Assembly: GCA_018296165.2 (NCBI GenBank)
Contig: JACKQL020000075.1
Span: 1-64,000, forward strand
Direction: 5' to 3'
DNA length: 64,000 nucleotides
DNA from: Termitomyces sp. T153
Lineage: Eukaryota > Basidiomycota > Agaricomycetes > Agaricales > Lyophyllaceae
Part shown: in pieces, positions 22,666 to 35,713 of the stretch
How the letters are laid out: every line of letters starts with the position of its first letter
Numbering within the stretch: position 1 is the first letter of the stretch
Translations under genes and position numbers: made by a program
The notes under the pieces: model-generated
Told to the model about the DNA's origin: nothing
Databases searched by the model: none
What the model saw: the letters and a program-made list of their open reading frames with translations, nothing else

Positions 22666-23729
22666 TCATAAACTCTTTCCCATTCTGTAGAAGTTATCAG
22701 CTAGTTCAAGTTTCCCCGTGTCAAAACGTTTAAACGCGTCCGAGGCAGATCCGGTTGTGATATAAGTATCGCCATTCTTCAGCGCTTCCAAAGTGACCTT
22801 GGTGTATTCTTCTAGTGGCATCCAGAATTTTGACAACTTCTCTGTCTTCCCATATGCTGGCAATACGGATGTAGTAATCAGACCAATAAACATTTTTCTA
22901 CGATCAGAGTAACTTGCCATCGTGTATCTCGGACTCGACGAGACTATGCAAGGTCGAGGACTCAATTAGAAATTCGAAGAAAAGGAAAACTTACGGTGGA
23001 ATGATCTCAAGAACATGAACATTGGTACCCTGGAGCTGGACTTGAAGGGAGGTACAAAAACTATGGAGAGCCGCCTTGGAAGCAGAGTAGTTCGGGACCT
23101 GAGGCGCGGGAGCAATGGCAAGTCCGGATGTCACTGGTATGATTAAACATGGTCGTCCTTCTGCCTGCGAGAACGGCATAGCATCAACTATCTTCTGCGG
23201 TGTTAATTAGAAGAAGGAAGATATACCGCAAACTTTAGAAGGTGTGGTAGGAATAGTGCAATGAGTGACACAGTGGACGTGTAATTCACATTGATTTCAC
23301 TGGCTATGTCTGAGAAAACATAAGAACGAAGATACCAGCCTGGTAGAAAGGTCATTTCGTACTGCTCAAATCAACTTTCTCCTTGAATTCAAACTCGTGC
23401 TGAACTCCAGCACAGAGAATGATTGTATCAAGCTATTCAAGGATTTGATGGATATAACGTTAATCATGAAAATACGGATAACATACGTTGGAATATTTTC
23501 GTAGAACACTATCTGTAAAGGCCTTCAGACCCTTGGCATCAGTGTCTAGATCGACTTGAACAGTTTCGAGGTCGGATTCAGCCAGCTCGTCCAATCTGCT
23601 TTGACGCCGGCCAGCTGCAATAACCTGTGGTCGTGATGGTAAGGCAGCGAGAGCGATAGCAAGGGCACGACCGATTCCGGACGTTGCACCAGTGACTAGG
23701 ATGCATTTGCTGCTGCTGATACTGGGCAT
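22666..23729 (-). CDS. Short-chain dehydrogenase/reductase (classical SDR)
   Basis: Six exons (23729-23487, 23432-23363, 23309-23227, 23164-22995, 22943-22918, 22856-22666) keep frame for 260 residues. The Rossmann glycine motif TGATSGIGRA lies at residues 13-22. AAGRRQSRLDEL suggests NADPH preference (Arg after beta-2). The segments LDTIILCAGVQH and INVNYTSTVS match the NAG and Asn positions, and the active-site YSASKAAL sits in exon 4. It resembles the fungal DltE-like subgroup. The last intron seems to use a GC donor (GCAAGT), because only that splice joins the VESEIHD and YGKTEKLSKFW blocks in frame. Substrate is unknown. It faces the EEP gene tail to tail. Confidence 0.85.
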
Positions 23730-24575
23730 GTGGTGTTAGAGTTGAACGACGTTAAATGTTAAGATATCAACACCACATCTGTCTTGAATAGTGGAAGTCA
23801 CGGTCAGAAGCGCCGAGCAGCCTGGAGAGCGGCCGATGACCAAACAGTGTCTCCGAGTCCGGGACACTGTTTCTCGAAACCATCGTCGGCAACAAACCGA
23901 TAACTGATGCAGTACTGAATGAAAGTATGTACACTTAATCCTACTTGTTCGCTCCTTCTTTCCCGTACTTCAGAGTGGGGACCCACGATATCCCGAATCT
24001 CAATAGCCACCTCACGTGCACTACCAGTGAGAACTTATGGTGCTGAATTTACCGATGTTGCAAAACTGGCTCTGAGTCTGCCACGGTCAGATGTAGGACA
24101 CGCGCGTATGACATCATCTCAGGTTCTGATTCGTCGTCCCTGATGGATTTGACATCGCAAAGTGAGCTCTGAGTCTGCCTCTACCAGAATTTTCTCTTTC
24201 TCTGCATATGCTGGAAGTATAAACACGTATCTAGGATAGCCCTAATGCTATGTACGAGATCTGGATGAAAGAGTCAGTGTTTCACCCGTGGTGAGAGTGT
24301 TTATCATGATCTGGTTCTGCAAGTGCTCTCGTGTGTTCGTCAACGGGACCCCCGGACTTATTGTATGATAGTGTAAGAATGTAGTTAATCAGCAACTTAA
24401 GATGTCCTTTTCAATCTATAAGGTCGATTTTGTTCCCTCTCGCGCAGCCCAAAAATGGTGCTTCTTATAAGTTTGACTTTGACTCGGAAATGCCACAGCA
24501 ATCGGCTCTGAGTTCACATATATGTATTATCCATGCTTCGGACTAGGTATGAAGAGGAGAAAAGACTTCATGCTC
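23730..24575. other. Intergenic, promoter of SDR gene and 3' side of vps28
   Basis: No gene, repeat or RNA recognised. Confidence 0.5.
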
Positions 24576-25502
24576 TCAAGATATGTCGTCCTTGCCCCCG
24601 CTTAGACTTCTGAAGAACTCCGCATATGCATGATCGACATCGAAAAGCAACTAGCATAATTGAGAAAAAAAAATAGAGTAATAAGTGCTGAAGAAACATG
24701 CCTGTCGCGATTGTTCTTCTGTAATCTCTTCTGATGCTTTCATACTGTTTAGAGTTATAAGCCTGGAGCAAGTTTATCCATTTGTTCAGTGCCATGAATC
24801 TATTATCTACGAACCATGAGACCATACGGCTTCGTCCTTCCCAGTCTTTACTTCCTTTGAAACGAGCATAACCTGTCACTAATTCTTGTAAGATCGGATG
24901 AAGTTGATCCTTCGCACGCAATTGCAACTTGAGTGCGTCCATAAAGGTGATGAAGTTCTACGATAAGCTCAGCGAAGGGTCCAATTATATATCTACAGAA
25001 GGAGAATCACCTGCGTTGTTTCTGCTACCCCCTTTCCTGTTTCCGGTCCAGCTTCGCTAGAATGCTCGACCGTCGCTGGGACACCAACTTTCAGTCGATG
25101 CAAAGCAGCTGGATGATCCATCTTCATGAAGACACTAACAGTGTTACAACGAATGATAGAGATGAAGTAGTCAGAGACTGACTCGATATCTTGTCATGAA
25201 CGCCTCAATCGAAGGCACGCTATCTCCAACCAGCTTTAACATGGTCTTGTACTGAGCTATCAGTCGCGTGCATGCTGGCGAATATCTCTTTGAAGGTAGA
25301 AAACTGAGTGGAAGATCATAACCCTATAGATAAATATAACGTACTCAGCTGCGGTTATTGAGTCACGGACAAACGCGCGTTCGAGGTAATCGAGGGCAAC
25401 AGTAATCCCAAAGAGAGTTGCGAGGTTGTTGTACTTTTCCCTGTCTGCATTTGTTGTATACAGGCGAACCTCTTCATCCATGGATAAAGGCAAGCCGCTC
25501 AT
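24576..25502 (-). CDS. vps28: ESCRT-I subunit Vps28
   Basis: Exons 25502-25345, 25285-25183, 25121-25011, 24957-24815, 24762-24702 and 24650-24576 give 216 residues, the usual fungal length. The N-terminal core-binding region reads EEVRLYTTNADREKYNNLAT and DYLERAFVRDSI. The middle segment is IAQYKTMLKLVGDSVPSIEA, and the C-terminal four-helix bundle (LKLQLRAKDQLHPILQEL, then SEEITEEQSRQLLFDVDHAY) would bind ESCRT-II. The protein sorts ubiquitinated cargo on endosomes with Vps23 and Vps37. The fifth intron apparently starts with GC (CAG/GCATGT), the second GC-AG intron in this window. Only this splice restores the family sequence. Confidence 0.95.
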
Positions 25503-26310
25503 GTTGATAATTGCAAAATCTGCTGGGATTCAGGCGAAGTTGGGGACACCGATGGATATTATGTAAACGACGAGAACTCGAGATAAGATCAAGATAAGAT
25601 TGTCATTCATATCCGTATCGGCCTCTCCTTTTGGACTTGTCCTTGCTGAAATATGTTGTTGTTGTCGACTGCAGCTGACCACAAGGCTCCTAATTTTTGA
25701 CTGACAAGTTGATTCGAATTATCTTTACCGTACGACGTATATGGCAACGGTATTATACTCAACCAGGAACAAAAGGTTACGATCTTGTGAAGCGCTTTGT
25801 CCTCTGACGAAAGTAATGGTTGTTATCGGCCGACGTCGCCTCGTCAATTCTTTTTCAGTTATGAATTTCAGATACCGCGGCGAGTGCCACCCTACGAATT
25901 CCCATACGCATTGTTCTCCCAAAAGGTTTTGAAGCCGTGGCCCTGATGGCCAATGCTTCTTTTACTTATATTGAAAAAGCCGAAACCTCATTGCACCGGT
26001 TCCCTCTGATTCCCCATCCCTTTACCACGACGCATCGTGGTGTCCTGATTCCCGGCAACACATCATTCATCTCTTTCGAACGCCCACTCTCCTTTCCATC
26101 TCCTTCCACCCTCGACTCGAACCGTGGCGCCCACACGCACGTAGAACGACCATGGTGCCCCTCCATCTCTCTATGATCTCCGATCGGTTGGAGATTGTGC
26201 TGGGGACTTTCCAGTCGTCCATTACTTTGGGCGACCGCCGCAGGAATGGGCACGGTATAGCCTCCAAGGCGCAAGTGCGACGGCGTCTCCATCGACCATG
26301 TATACAAACA
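25503..26310. other. Divergent intergenic region
   Basis: Space between the vps28 start and the start of the gene at 26311. Open frames on both strands overlap each other and show no family features. An upstream in-frame extension of the 26311 gene to 26152 is possible but looks non-coding. Confidence 0.4.
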
Positions 26311-26975
26311 ATGGCTACAAAGCCCTCGAAAAACAAGTGGAAGATAGCAGACCTAGACAGAGATAGCGTATCCTCCATAGAAGTCACAGACGGCTCCGAA
26401 ACACTCGTGTCGGAAGACGCTTCCCATGAGTCCTATCCCTATTACGCACTCCCATCAATCCCCATTGTACGTTTGTTTCGCCATTTAACGCATTCCTTGG
26501 CAGAAAATTGAGACTGAACACTTACAGACCTTTCCCCTTCCACCTCAACCCACATACGTCTTCACTGGCAACAGAAAAATTGTTCCCAACATCGCAGACT
26601 TTGATTGTGACACCGAGGAGGGCACGAGCGACACAGACGCAGACTCCTACGAAGGAACGCAAGTTAAATCCCCTGTGTACCTCCCAACTAGTACCAGGCC
26701 CACGTGGCCTGCAGGACACCCCACGTCGAATACAGCGCTCCCGTCTCGGGAATTAATTGAATGTGTGACGGCTCTATCCCCTCCTCCCCTGCATAATTCC
26801 GGCAGGGCACGCAGCGAGGTCGTGTTCATTCCTCGTGACTCGCCTGGGACGTGTCCGTGAGTTGATTCATTCCGAGCCCTCAGAGTGCCCTTACTCACAT
26901 ATACATTCAAGTATCCACGGCTGTGGCGATTGCGGCCTCTGCGACCCAACCAAACCGTTCATATTCACGATCTAA
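26311..26975 (+). CDS. Hypothetical protein with Cys-rich C-terminal tail
   Basis: Three exons (26311-26466, 26528-26856, 26912-26975; introns 61 and 55 bp) splice to 182 residues with clean phase. The N-terminal half is acidic and Ser/Thr-rich (IADLDRDSVSSIEVTDGSE, DFDCDTEEGTSDTDADS), and so probably disordered. The C-terminus ends GTCPIHGCGDCGLCDPTKPF. The C-x2-H-x-C-x2-C-x2-C pattern could bind one metal ion. I recognise no family. The consistent splicing and third-position bias argue that it is real. Confidence 0.65.
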
Positions 26976-27347
26976 AGAAACCAAAAACCCCCTCGATCAA
27001 ACTCTAACAACTGCCATTGAGCAACCACGCACCATGATTGTATAGTCATCATTCATCACCACCATCACACTACCTTCCACTCTTTTTAGCAGATCACACC
27101 CAATGTACACCGTAAATGTATCACCAGCCTCCTTTCTTGTACTTTGTATAATCATTCTCTCGGGCCGTTCCTGCTGAATACTTCACACAGAAGATCATTC
27201 CAATTCCAAAATCAGAATAGATTAAACCATTATACGCAGCTCGAAATCTAAAACATCAACAACCGCAGCTGTATTTGTAGTCAAAGATCGTAGTATCAAT
27301 GAACTAAAAGAGTCCGTTATTTTCAGGATTCCGAGCTCCTTCATAGC
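26976..27347. other. Convergent intergenic gap
   Basis: 3' ends of the Cys-tailed gene and pmt2. AT-rich, with nothing further seen. Confidence 0.5.
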
Positions 27348-30339
27348 TCATAAATATTCCAGCTCTACATAGGTACGTCAGCACCATTGGAGGAAAAAGG
27401 AAACAGGATACGAACTTTACGCCATAACAACCCCCAGTGCTCATTAATCGGTCCATCAATACCAAACGCCATACCCTTAAACCACCAAAACGTGCAGACA
27501 ATCGTACCCGCCGCCACACTAAACACGATCCACTTCGTCTGTGTCGAGTACCGGCGCGACGAGAACACAAAGTGGTCGAACATATGTGCACACATAAGCA
27601 CAGAGAAATACAATGTCGGAAGCTGTGCGTGTTCGTCGATTTCAGTATGAGCGAAATGAAATAGACTAGGATATTGGTGGGGACGCACGTAATGGTGGAC
27701 ATATGTTACTCGACCCATGACCAGGAATGGTACTGGATGAAAGCGATCAGTATTTGATAAAATAAAGATGAATGCAAAAGCCAACTCACTGTAATGCAAC
27801 GCCCATCCAAAGAACGCAATCTTGCCCACATACAAGAAATGGTCCCATTCACCTATCTCACCTCGGTCCGTACTCACACGACCCAGAAAAACAGAGACTC
27901 ACGAGGCTCCATATCGATATACTTCCTCTGCTTCCTCAGCAAATATACCCCCAGTACGAGAATGGCCAAAATCAAGCTCATTGAGCCGCTCCATGCTATG
28001 ATGGGCGTGCCGAGGAGGTAATACTTGACCTGTGCATCACCCCAGCCGCACATGCGCAAGCCAAGATGGAGAAATGGCCAGTCGAATGGTTTAGATGCAA
28101 GGATGTCTTCCTTGTCCGGGTCCGGAATGAGCGCGTTGTTCGAAGTCATCATCGCCACGTTGAGGTGCCAGAAGTCGCGCAGGAAAGGCGAGCGGTAGAA
28201 TTTCACGTCCGCACGGGGTACTGAGGATATAAAAATCAGGAAAAAGAGGACGAACGGGGAGCAAGAGGGACATACGTCGATCATTCCAATGACTCTCTAC
28301 ATTCCAATACGTATGTGCATCCTCCGGGTTATTCTCCTTATCACAGCTAACCTCAACCTGCTTAAATCCCCACTGTGGCAGAATCGCGTTGGCTGCACGA
28401 AGGTAACACCCAAGTTGTTGATGACGGAACCTCAACCTTGTCGTGAGCGAATGTATACGGTCCACATGTGCGCGTTTGATATCATCTACGACTTCGACTT
28501 TCCAATAATCCCCTGCGTCTCCAATACTCGAATTACCATAGCAGGATACTTCGTAGTTGAGTTTTGTGATAGGTGCGAGGACGGTGTGGGAGTGAAGGTT
28601 CCGCGAGGTTGGAGGATGTTGGAGTCGGATGACGTCCCCGTGCTTGAGGTACCTTAGCTCCTCATTCGGGTTGTACTCTGGCTCCTCCCAACGGGGTAGG
28701 ACGATCCAGTGATTGTTCTCGTCTTTGTAATGGTAACAGGTGACTTGTTGCTGGTTGGAGCCGACGGGGTAGGTTTGTACGTGGGAATGCAGTAATCCGC
28801 CACCCCAGCCCATGTTCTTGAGCGTGATCTTGGAGCCGTATGCGACCTCTGATTTTGGTCAGAAGATATCAAAGATAGGATGTGGGAAAGTAGGCACCGA
28901 GAGGGTTCTGCGAAAAATCGTTCCCAACCAGGTTGGCCTGGAATAGCGAGCTCATTTGGGCGTCGCCGGGGCCGGAATGATTGAGGACCATGAAGTGGAT
29001 TTTGAAGGAAGCCATAAAGACGAGGATAGGCACGATGATAAGGCACACCACACGAGCGGCCCAGTGTTTTGCTTGCTCTTCCTATAATAAAGAATCAGGC
29101 GAGAACCTGAGCTATGTCAGACAAGCCACACATACCACTGACATCTTGAGGTCTCCGAATTTCTCCCAGAGGTCTTCAATCGTATACAAACCAACCAGGG
29201 CAGTGACGAAGAGACCAACCATTTTAACGCTGTTGATGAGGTGAATATACATACCTGAAAGAGAGAAGAACAATATACCTTGTTACCAAGCCAATAGCTA
29301 TACCTGTGAAGAGTAGCCATATCCACCAGTCAATAGAAAAAGATCTAGACGAAAGTTAGGATAAGAAATGACGACAAGCATCAAATACGTACTGGTATTG
29401 TTGATTGTGGAATTTAGTAAGGCAAAAGACGGTAAGGAACGTGAAGAATAGAAGCATCGAGTCCAATAGAATAAATCGAGAAATACAGAGCCAACCAACG
29501 TCTAAAAAGGCATGAGGCACGGCGCCAAGCAAGAAAGAAGCGACGATGCGCACCAAGCAAAACCATAAGAGCCACAAGATGGCAAGCCCACTGGCTCATA
29601 CCCAACTCTACCGCGGTATACCAGCCCAGAGGTACCATGCCCACGCCAAACGTCGCCAGCATTACACGCATAGCCACGTATGGCACATGATCTGGATAGG
29701 TTTCGCCACTTTTGAACTCGAATGACCCGTCATATCCAGACAGCAAGCCCGCGAGACCAACAAGCATCTTTCCAAGCGGCGGATGCACATCGAAATAGAA
29801 CTCGCGTTTGAGGTAGTGCGAGCCGAACTTGCCAAAATGGGCTTCATCCCACACGACGACGTTCGACTTGCCAATTTTGTAGAATCGAGTCCAGCACGAG
29901 AGGAGCGTGTACACAATTGGTGGTATGTGTTCGAGATTTTGCTGGATAAACTCGCTCTGCGAGCAGTTGTGTCACACGTGGAAGTGAATGAGCTGGTAAA
30001 TTCGCTCACAATACTGGTCGCCGGTGGCGCTGGTGACGGTGGAGGCCGCCCGCTGCCTCTGCGGGTCTGTACAGCGCGAATTTTGTTGTAGACGTCCTTC
30101 CCATCATCATCATCATCATCATAATGACCGTTGTCAGTATAAATGGGTGCATTGTCATGGACGCCCCTGACAATGCGCCTACGCGCCTTCTCTTCGCTCA
30201 TATAGTGCAAAGGTATTTCTTCGGGAGCAGGCCAGTTGTTGGAAGAACTTGGATACGGGACTTCTTCAAACTCAGAGGAAGAACGCGGCGGAGTGTCGGA
30301 GTCGTTACCAAAGTCGATCGCGACTTGAGCCGGTCTCAT
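27348..30339 (-). CDS. pmt2: Protein O-mannosyltransferase, PMT2-type
   Basis: A many-exon gene. Exon 1 is 30339-30010 and exon 2 starts at 29956. A cytosolic acidic tail (about 110 residues) precedes the first membrane helix. The luminal loop 1 block [20 protein letters not shown] and [16 protein letters not shown] holds the catalytic Asp-Glu, and the following [10 protein letters not shown] segment is the PMT2 subclass signature. Then come further helices, a MIR region at about 28800-28280 ([30 protein letters not shown]) and C-terminal helices ([20 protein letters not shown]). The enzyme transfers mannose from Dol-P-Man to Ser/Thr in the ER, normally as a Pmt1-Pmt2 dimer. The last exon is uncertain: an acceptor at 27365 gives a stop at 27348, while a later AG would give a stop at 27304. 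Confidence 0.92.
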
Positions 30340-30635
30340 CAGCTGGGAATCACCAGAAAGGAGGAAAAGTACGCCGCAGCAGCGACGGAAAGGAAACGTT
30401 CAAGGTTTAAGGACAAGATCAAGTTTGTTCTGGTCAAAACTGAGATTTTCATCGCCATCGAGGACTGTGTGGGGCACATGATCACTTTGCCACGTCAAGA
30501 ATCTCATCGTCGGCGCTTCCTTGGAATTAAACAATATATATACGGAAGTAGAAAGAAGACAGCCAATCGATGTATCTACTACGATACAGACTTGGCACAG
30601 ATATGAGTACAAACTAAACAAAGAGGAAATGTCGA

Positions 30636-31891
30636 TCAGGTACTTTTTACGTGCCGTTGGTAGACAGCTGCAGAACTGATCAGTAGATTTTCCGGCTGGA
30701 CAAATGGCATAACATACCAGACACCATAGCATGGTCTCGCTCATAAGGCTCTAGAGTAACCTGTTCTAGAGGCTTAAATCTGCTTTCTTTTAGTTTTTGT
30801 ACTTCGGATGCAAAGACAGCCTCCGGTGGTATCGTCGAGTCGACGCAACTGGCTTTGATGGAGATGACGGCATGGCCACCATCTTTAAGGAAGTTATCTG
30901 CGTTGAGGGCAACGATACGCGCCTGATCTGGCTGCGCAACGTCCGCGAAAACGACATCTACCGATGAGAGTAGCATTCGGTACTTCTGCGGCAACCGAGC
31001 GTCCTCAACGATGGCTAGAAAGAGAATGTTCATTACATTAGAGAAGAAAAAGTGAAAAATGCTCACGAATAACATTTGTGCGTTTTTTGGCCATATTAAT
31101 TAGGTCACGACCTGACCGCGGTGAGAATTCAACAGCGTACACAATACCCTCCTAGAAAGAAAAGGAAAGGAAAAGCGTGAGCTCAAAAAGGCACAAAAGG
31201 TAGTAAAAAAGCTCACCGGCCCAACAATATCCGCAACATGGCTAACACTCGTCCCACTCGCCGCGCCAAGGTACAGGACCTTCGCACCCGGCTTGATGAA
31301 AATTTCGTCCATCCCACCCAGTACGCCCGCCGCAAGCTTAGACCTGAATGGATTCCACACCCGATACTCTGTCTTCGTGCCCTCAACGTCCCCATCAATA
31401 GCTATCCGCTTCTCTCCATAAACCGATTCACCGGGCACAAGGTTCTTCGTGACAAGCATGTGTTCTTTGCCTTTCGCGATGAAAACGCCAGGGTGTCTGT
31501 GTGGCTCGAGCATTGTCTTCGCACCACCTCTCGCACCGCCCCTGCCACCCCTGCCGCCTCCGCGCCCTCCGCGACCACCAGCAGCACCACGTCCACCTCG
31601 AGCGACGCCTCCGCCGCGAACACCTCCACCTGGAAATTGAAGGGGAAGAGAGGTGTTAGTCCTTGCGTTTAGAGTCAACTTTGAGCAAAGGCTGACCACG
31701 TCCTCCACCACGTCCACCACCACGTCCACCCGGACCGCCTCTTCCTCCACCCCTGCCTCCACCTCGTCCACCTCTATCTCCTCCTCGTCCACCAAATCCA
31801 CCGCGCCCGCCTGGTGCTCCTGAATCATGCGAATCAAACCGAATCAGTATTTCGAGGGCAATTTAGAGATATATCACACACCAAATGCCAT
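30636..31891 (-). CDS. nop1: Fibrillarin (Nop1), snoRNP 2'-O-methyltransferase
   Basis: Exons 31891-31882, 31819-31697, 31629-31217, 31151-31067, 31014-30718 and 30667-30636 splice to 319 residues. After MAFG comes a GAR domain of RGG repeats (to about residue 80), then the conserved [20 protein letters not shown] entry, [19 protein letters not shown] and the SAM-binding [20 protein letters not shown]. The blocks [24 protein letters not shown] and [12 protein letters not shown] follow. It is the catalytic subunit of C/D-box snoRNPs in the nucleolus, methylating rRNA ribose and histone H2A Gln. All SAM-site residues look intact. Its 3' end is about 300 bp upstream of the pmt2 start on the same strand. 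Confidence 0.96.
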
Positions 31892-33427
31892 CAGTTAATC
31901 TCTTGTGCGCCAAATGTAGAGCCTCGACGATGTTCAGGTTGTGGAAGCACGACGAACAATTTTTTTCCCGATTTCCAAAACTGGGAGGATGTAAACAAGT
32001 GCAATCGTTGGGACAACTTCGGTGATCGGTCTTCGGATACATCTTATCTTATCTTCACCGTCCTCCTATCTCTTTTAAAAACTTTACATTCTTTTCGTGC
32101 TGATGTATACGTGCGTTGATAGCTCTCCTTAATCATAAGCTTATGTCTCGAACGACGTCTATAAGTACTCTAAACTCTTATATCTCCTACTCCAGAATTG
32201 CAATGATATCTGCCCTCATGCCTGCTATATAGCTCTCTTGAAGTTGGCATGAGATTCAGGCAGCTAAGGTATCCAAGCCGATGTACAATTTCCCTTCGGC
32301 ACTTACTTCTCATGACTCATAACGACGGTTGTACCTTTTACGCACGAGTTTCCATCCCTCCATCCCTCCACCCATATTCGTGTTCCCAATTACTACTTCT
32401 GGCAAACCCGCAAACTGCCGCTCGTTCTTGGCCTCATCTTTGTAGACAATTACTTAATAGTAGAATATAAAGTTCAACCAGGGCGAACTTTAATCGTAGT
32501 TGAACCTTACCCATTCTCCTCATTGCAGCCATAGACTTTACTTTTTCGCTTTGTCTATGCTTACCCTCTTGAACCCTCAAAATGTAATGCAATTATCCCT
32601 TGTCTCGTTTCTGGCGTCCACTCTTAGTACCCCCTCTCGTTGGCCGCTCCAATCGCATCCTCGATGCTAAACTTGAACACAGTCGTCCTGTTACCGATTC
32701 TGAATATTGACTCGAAAGAAGTGGCCTAGGATCATCGACATCAAATCGAGGACAATGTTCAAACTCGTAACGTCTGGTTTCGAGACTGTCTCAATGCGGG
32801 CATCCGTACATTCTGTGGCGCTATTTTCCCATCATCTGACACTATCACCCCACGATCAACTCTCTGCTCCGGATGGAACACCCGAACACATTTTTTCTAG
32901 AAGACGGAATTCAATGCATGCTACGTCCGATGATTTCAACCTTTGTCCATTTTGTCCCCAACTCCAAGTCTTTTTACAGGCATCTCGCTCTTCGGATCCA
33001 CAGCGCACATTTGGGGCGCTTCTGGACTTTCCACCAACTATCACCGTTAGTACACGATTCCGAGTTCACCTTTCCTAGTTTCTATCACACCGCGATCTGT
33101 CATTCAGACATCCCTCCACCTGCTTTCGAGGGAATCTAAACGCATCCATCTTTTGAAAAGAGCGAAAACGGGTAGATCTTTAAGCCGTCAAAGGCCTGCA
33201 TGTTATGTAAGAGAGACCATATGTAATTGTCCTCTCCTCCGTAATCGGGTGGAACAACTGAGTTTGATGCGTGTATAAACTCTGGACGGCGCTTATAACT
33301 CGTGTTGTTCCCATGCTTTCAAATGAATCGTCCGGCTAGTAACTAACCCTCTACTCAATTTCCTTCCTCTCTCTACTTCCTCCTTTCCCCTTTACTTCGG
33401 TCCCACATTCTAGAGCAACGCGTTACA
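31892..33427. other. Intergenic, no gene seen
   Basis: 1.5 kb between the nop1 start and the MFS start (a divergent arrangement). Pyrimidine-rich stretches at 33350-33400 probably belong to the MFS promoter. Small open frames at 32700-33140 lack codon bias and similarity. Confidence 0.45.
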
Positions 33428-35713
33428 ATGGCCGACGAACCTGACTCAGATACACAAAATATCACGACGCCACTTTCCACGGTTAGAAAATCGCAATCTC
33501 ATTCTGACGACGAAGTGACTCGCGCATCGACGCCAGCGCGCAACAGCGGCACCAAGCACGGACATCAACACGCCGAAAACATAGACATCCAAAATGAAGA
33601 GAAAGGAACAACAGAGTCTTCGGCGTCGCATCAGAGTCCCAGTTTTCCGGACGGTGGCTGGCGGGCATGGTTAGTAGTTGTGGGGGTGCGTCCGGTCCTT
33701 TGCTGTTACCCGTTGTACTCTGCTAATTATAAATGCCCTTAGGCGATGTGTAACACATTTTCAACGTACGTCTTCCTACACACACACCCGCACTGTGTAT
33801 AGTAGTCAATGCCTTGGATTGGAGCGGTGATTTCGGGCCGCCATCGTTCATCTTTCACTTGTATGGCCGTCGGGAGCAAATATTACTAATGGCCAACTGA
33901 ATATCTTGAGCGCCCAATGCGTTCTCGCTTTAGTGCCCTACATTACAATCCACCATAACTCTCCTTGATATATGACCCAGCTATCGCTTTATAATCAATA
34001 CTAATGCAAATACCTCTTTTCCAGGTTTGGATTTGTCAATGCCTGGGGGGTGAGCATGCCGGATCTACTTTCTCCTATCAAACTCGCATCCGCTGACCAT
34101 ATTTTCAGACATTCCAAGCCCATTACCAGCAAAGCATTCTCAAGGCCTCTTCTCCCTCTGATATGTATGTATTCCATCTATGATTTCCATGGCGGCTCAT
34201 TAACGTAACCAATCCTCATGAAGTGCGTGGATTGGATCGATACAAGTGAGTCACTGATGTCTTATTTGTCTCCGCTCATCACCTACTTTACGTTTAGTAT
34301 TCTCTGATATTCCTCCCTGGGATCCTCGTTGGGAGGTTATTCGACCTCGGATACCTTAAGTCAATACTTTCAACTTCAAGCGTTCTTCTCATTGTTGCCA
34401 CCTTTCTCGTCGCACAATGTACTCGATACTGGCATTTTGTCCTCTGTCAGGGTATCGTCATTGGGGTAAGTCGATTACTAGCCTTTCTCGTCGAGCCAGG
34501 GCCGATGTGTCATCAACCTTCACAGATTGCCGCAGGAGGGATCTTTGGTCCAACAACTGCCGTAATCGGACATTGGTTCCATCGGAGACGTGGATTAGCA
34601 ATGGGATGGATAGCGGTAGGATCTTCGTTAGGCGGAACTCTTTTACCTATCGCTGCAAACAATCTTATCGCTACAGTAGGGTGCGGCTTGATCAGTAATT
34701 TCCCCTGATTCCTATCTCATTTCTGATGGCGTGTTCCAGATTCCAGTGGACGATGAGAATCATTGGCTTCATCTTAATTGTTACCCTTGGAGTTGCTAAT
34801 CTGGTTGGTGACTGTCGCTGTCTCTCCGACGTGTTCTCTCTGAGGCTTCAATAAAGACATTAAAACGGCGTTTACCGCCTGTCAATGTTGCTGGTGGTCT
34901 GTTGAATCTGCAGGCCTTTAAATACGCGCCTTTTACAGCTTATTGTCTATCTGCATTCTTCTCGTTTCTGGGGATCTATACTGGTAAGTTCCGATCTTGC
35001 GCACTTCGAATTTGTGGCTGATGTTTCCATGTAGTCCTCACTTACGTCAGTGTCAGTGCCCTGGAGCTTGGAATATCCGAGTCTCTCTCTTTCTATTTGT
35101 TGTCTATAGCCAATGCAAGCTCGCTCTTTGGACGACTTTCGTCCGGTTTGTTAGCGGATCGCTGCGGTATACTCTTCATTGTGCATTCTCCTGATTTCTT
35201 TACTAATAAGCTATCTTGAGGACCGGGGAACATTATTATTCCCTTTACGGCTGTTGCAGGTATCCTAACGTATGCATGGCCGTTTGCAAGAACCCAACGA
35301 GAACTCATAGCTGTAGTTGTCTTATACGGGTACGCACACTGTCGATTTTTGACCTCTTACTCATCCGATCTCGAAGATTCTCGTCTGGCGCATACGTTTC
35401 CCTAATGGCTACTCCTATTATGTCACTGGGCGTCACTGATGATATCGGCCGCAGGATCGGCATGTTCATGAGTATCCTTTCGTTAGGCGCACTCGCGGGT
35501 CCACCTATATCTGGGGCCATCAACACAGCATCTGGAGGATTTGAGGTGGTGGGTTACTATGCAGGTCAGTTATTTCCTATGCCATTAAAATCATACCGTG
35601 AGTCCTGACGCATTGATGCTTGTTTCACACCAGGGTCCATGGTGTTGGTTGGCGTTGCCTTGATGTTGCTAACAAGACACTTGGTGCTGGGTAGGGTCCT
35701 GGGAAAATTCTGA
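33428..35713 (+). CDS. Monocarboxylate-transporter-like MFS permease
   Basis: Thirteen exons join in frame to 468 residues: 33428-33685, 33743-33765, 34025-34049, 34109-34164, 34224-34245, 34298-34465, 34526-34680, 34740-34803, 34857-34983, 35035-35166, 35221-35329, 35377-35564, 35634-35713. A hydrophilic 75-residue head leads into PDGGWRAWLVVVGA, the signature start of fungal MCT-type transporters. The helix sequences include NTFSTFGFVNAWGTFQAHYQ, AWIGSIQYSLIFLPGILVG, the GPTTAVIGHWFHRRRGLAMG loop, RIIGFILIV, and a second half ending LAGPPISGAINTASGGFEVV. Twelve helices are expected. It likely carries a monocarboxylate or related small organic acid across the plasma membrane, but the substrate cannot be read. 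A decayed tandem copy follows at 36199. Confidence 0.9.
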
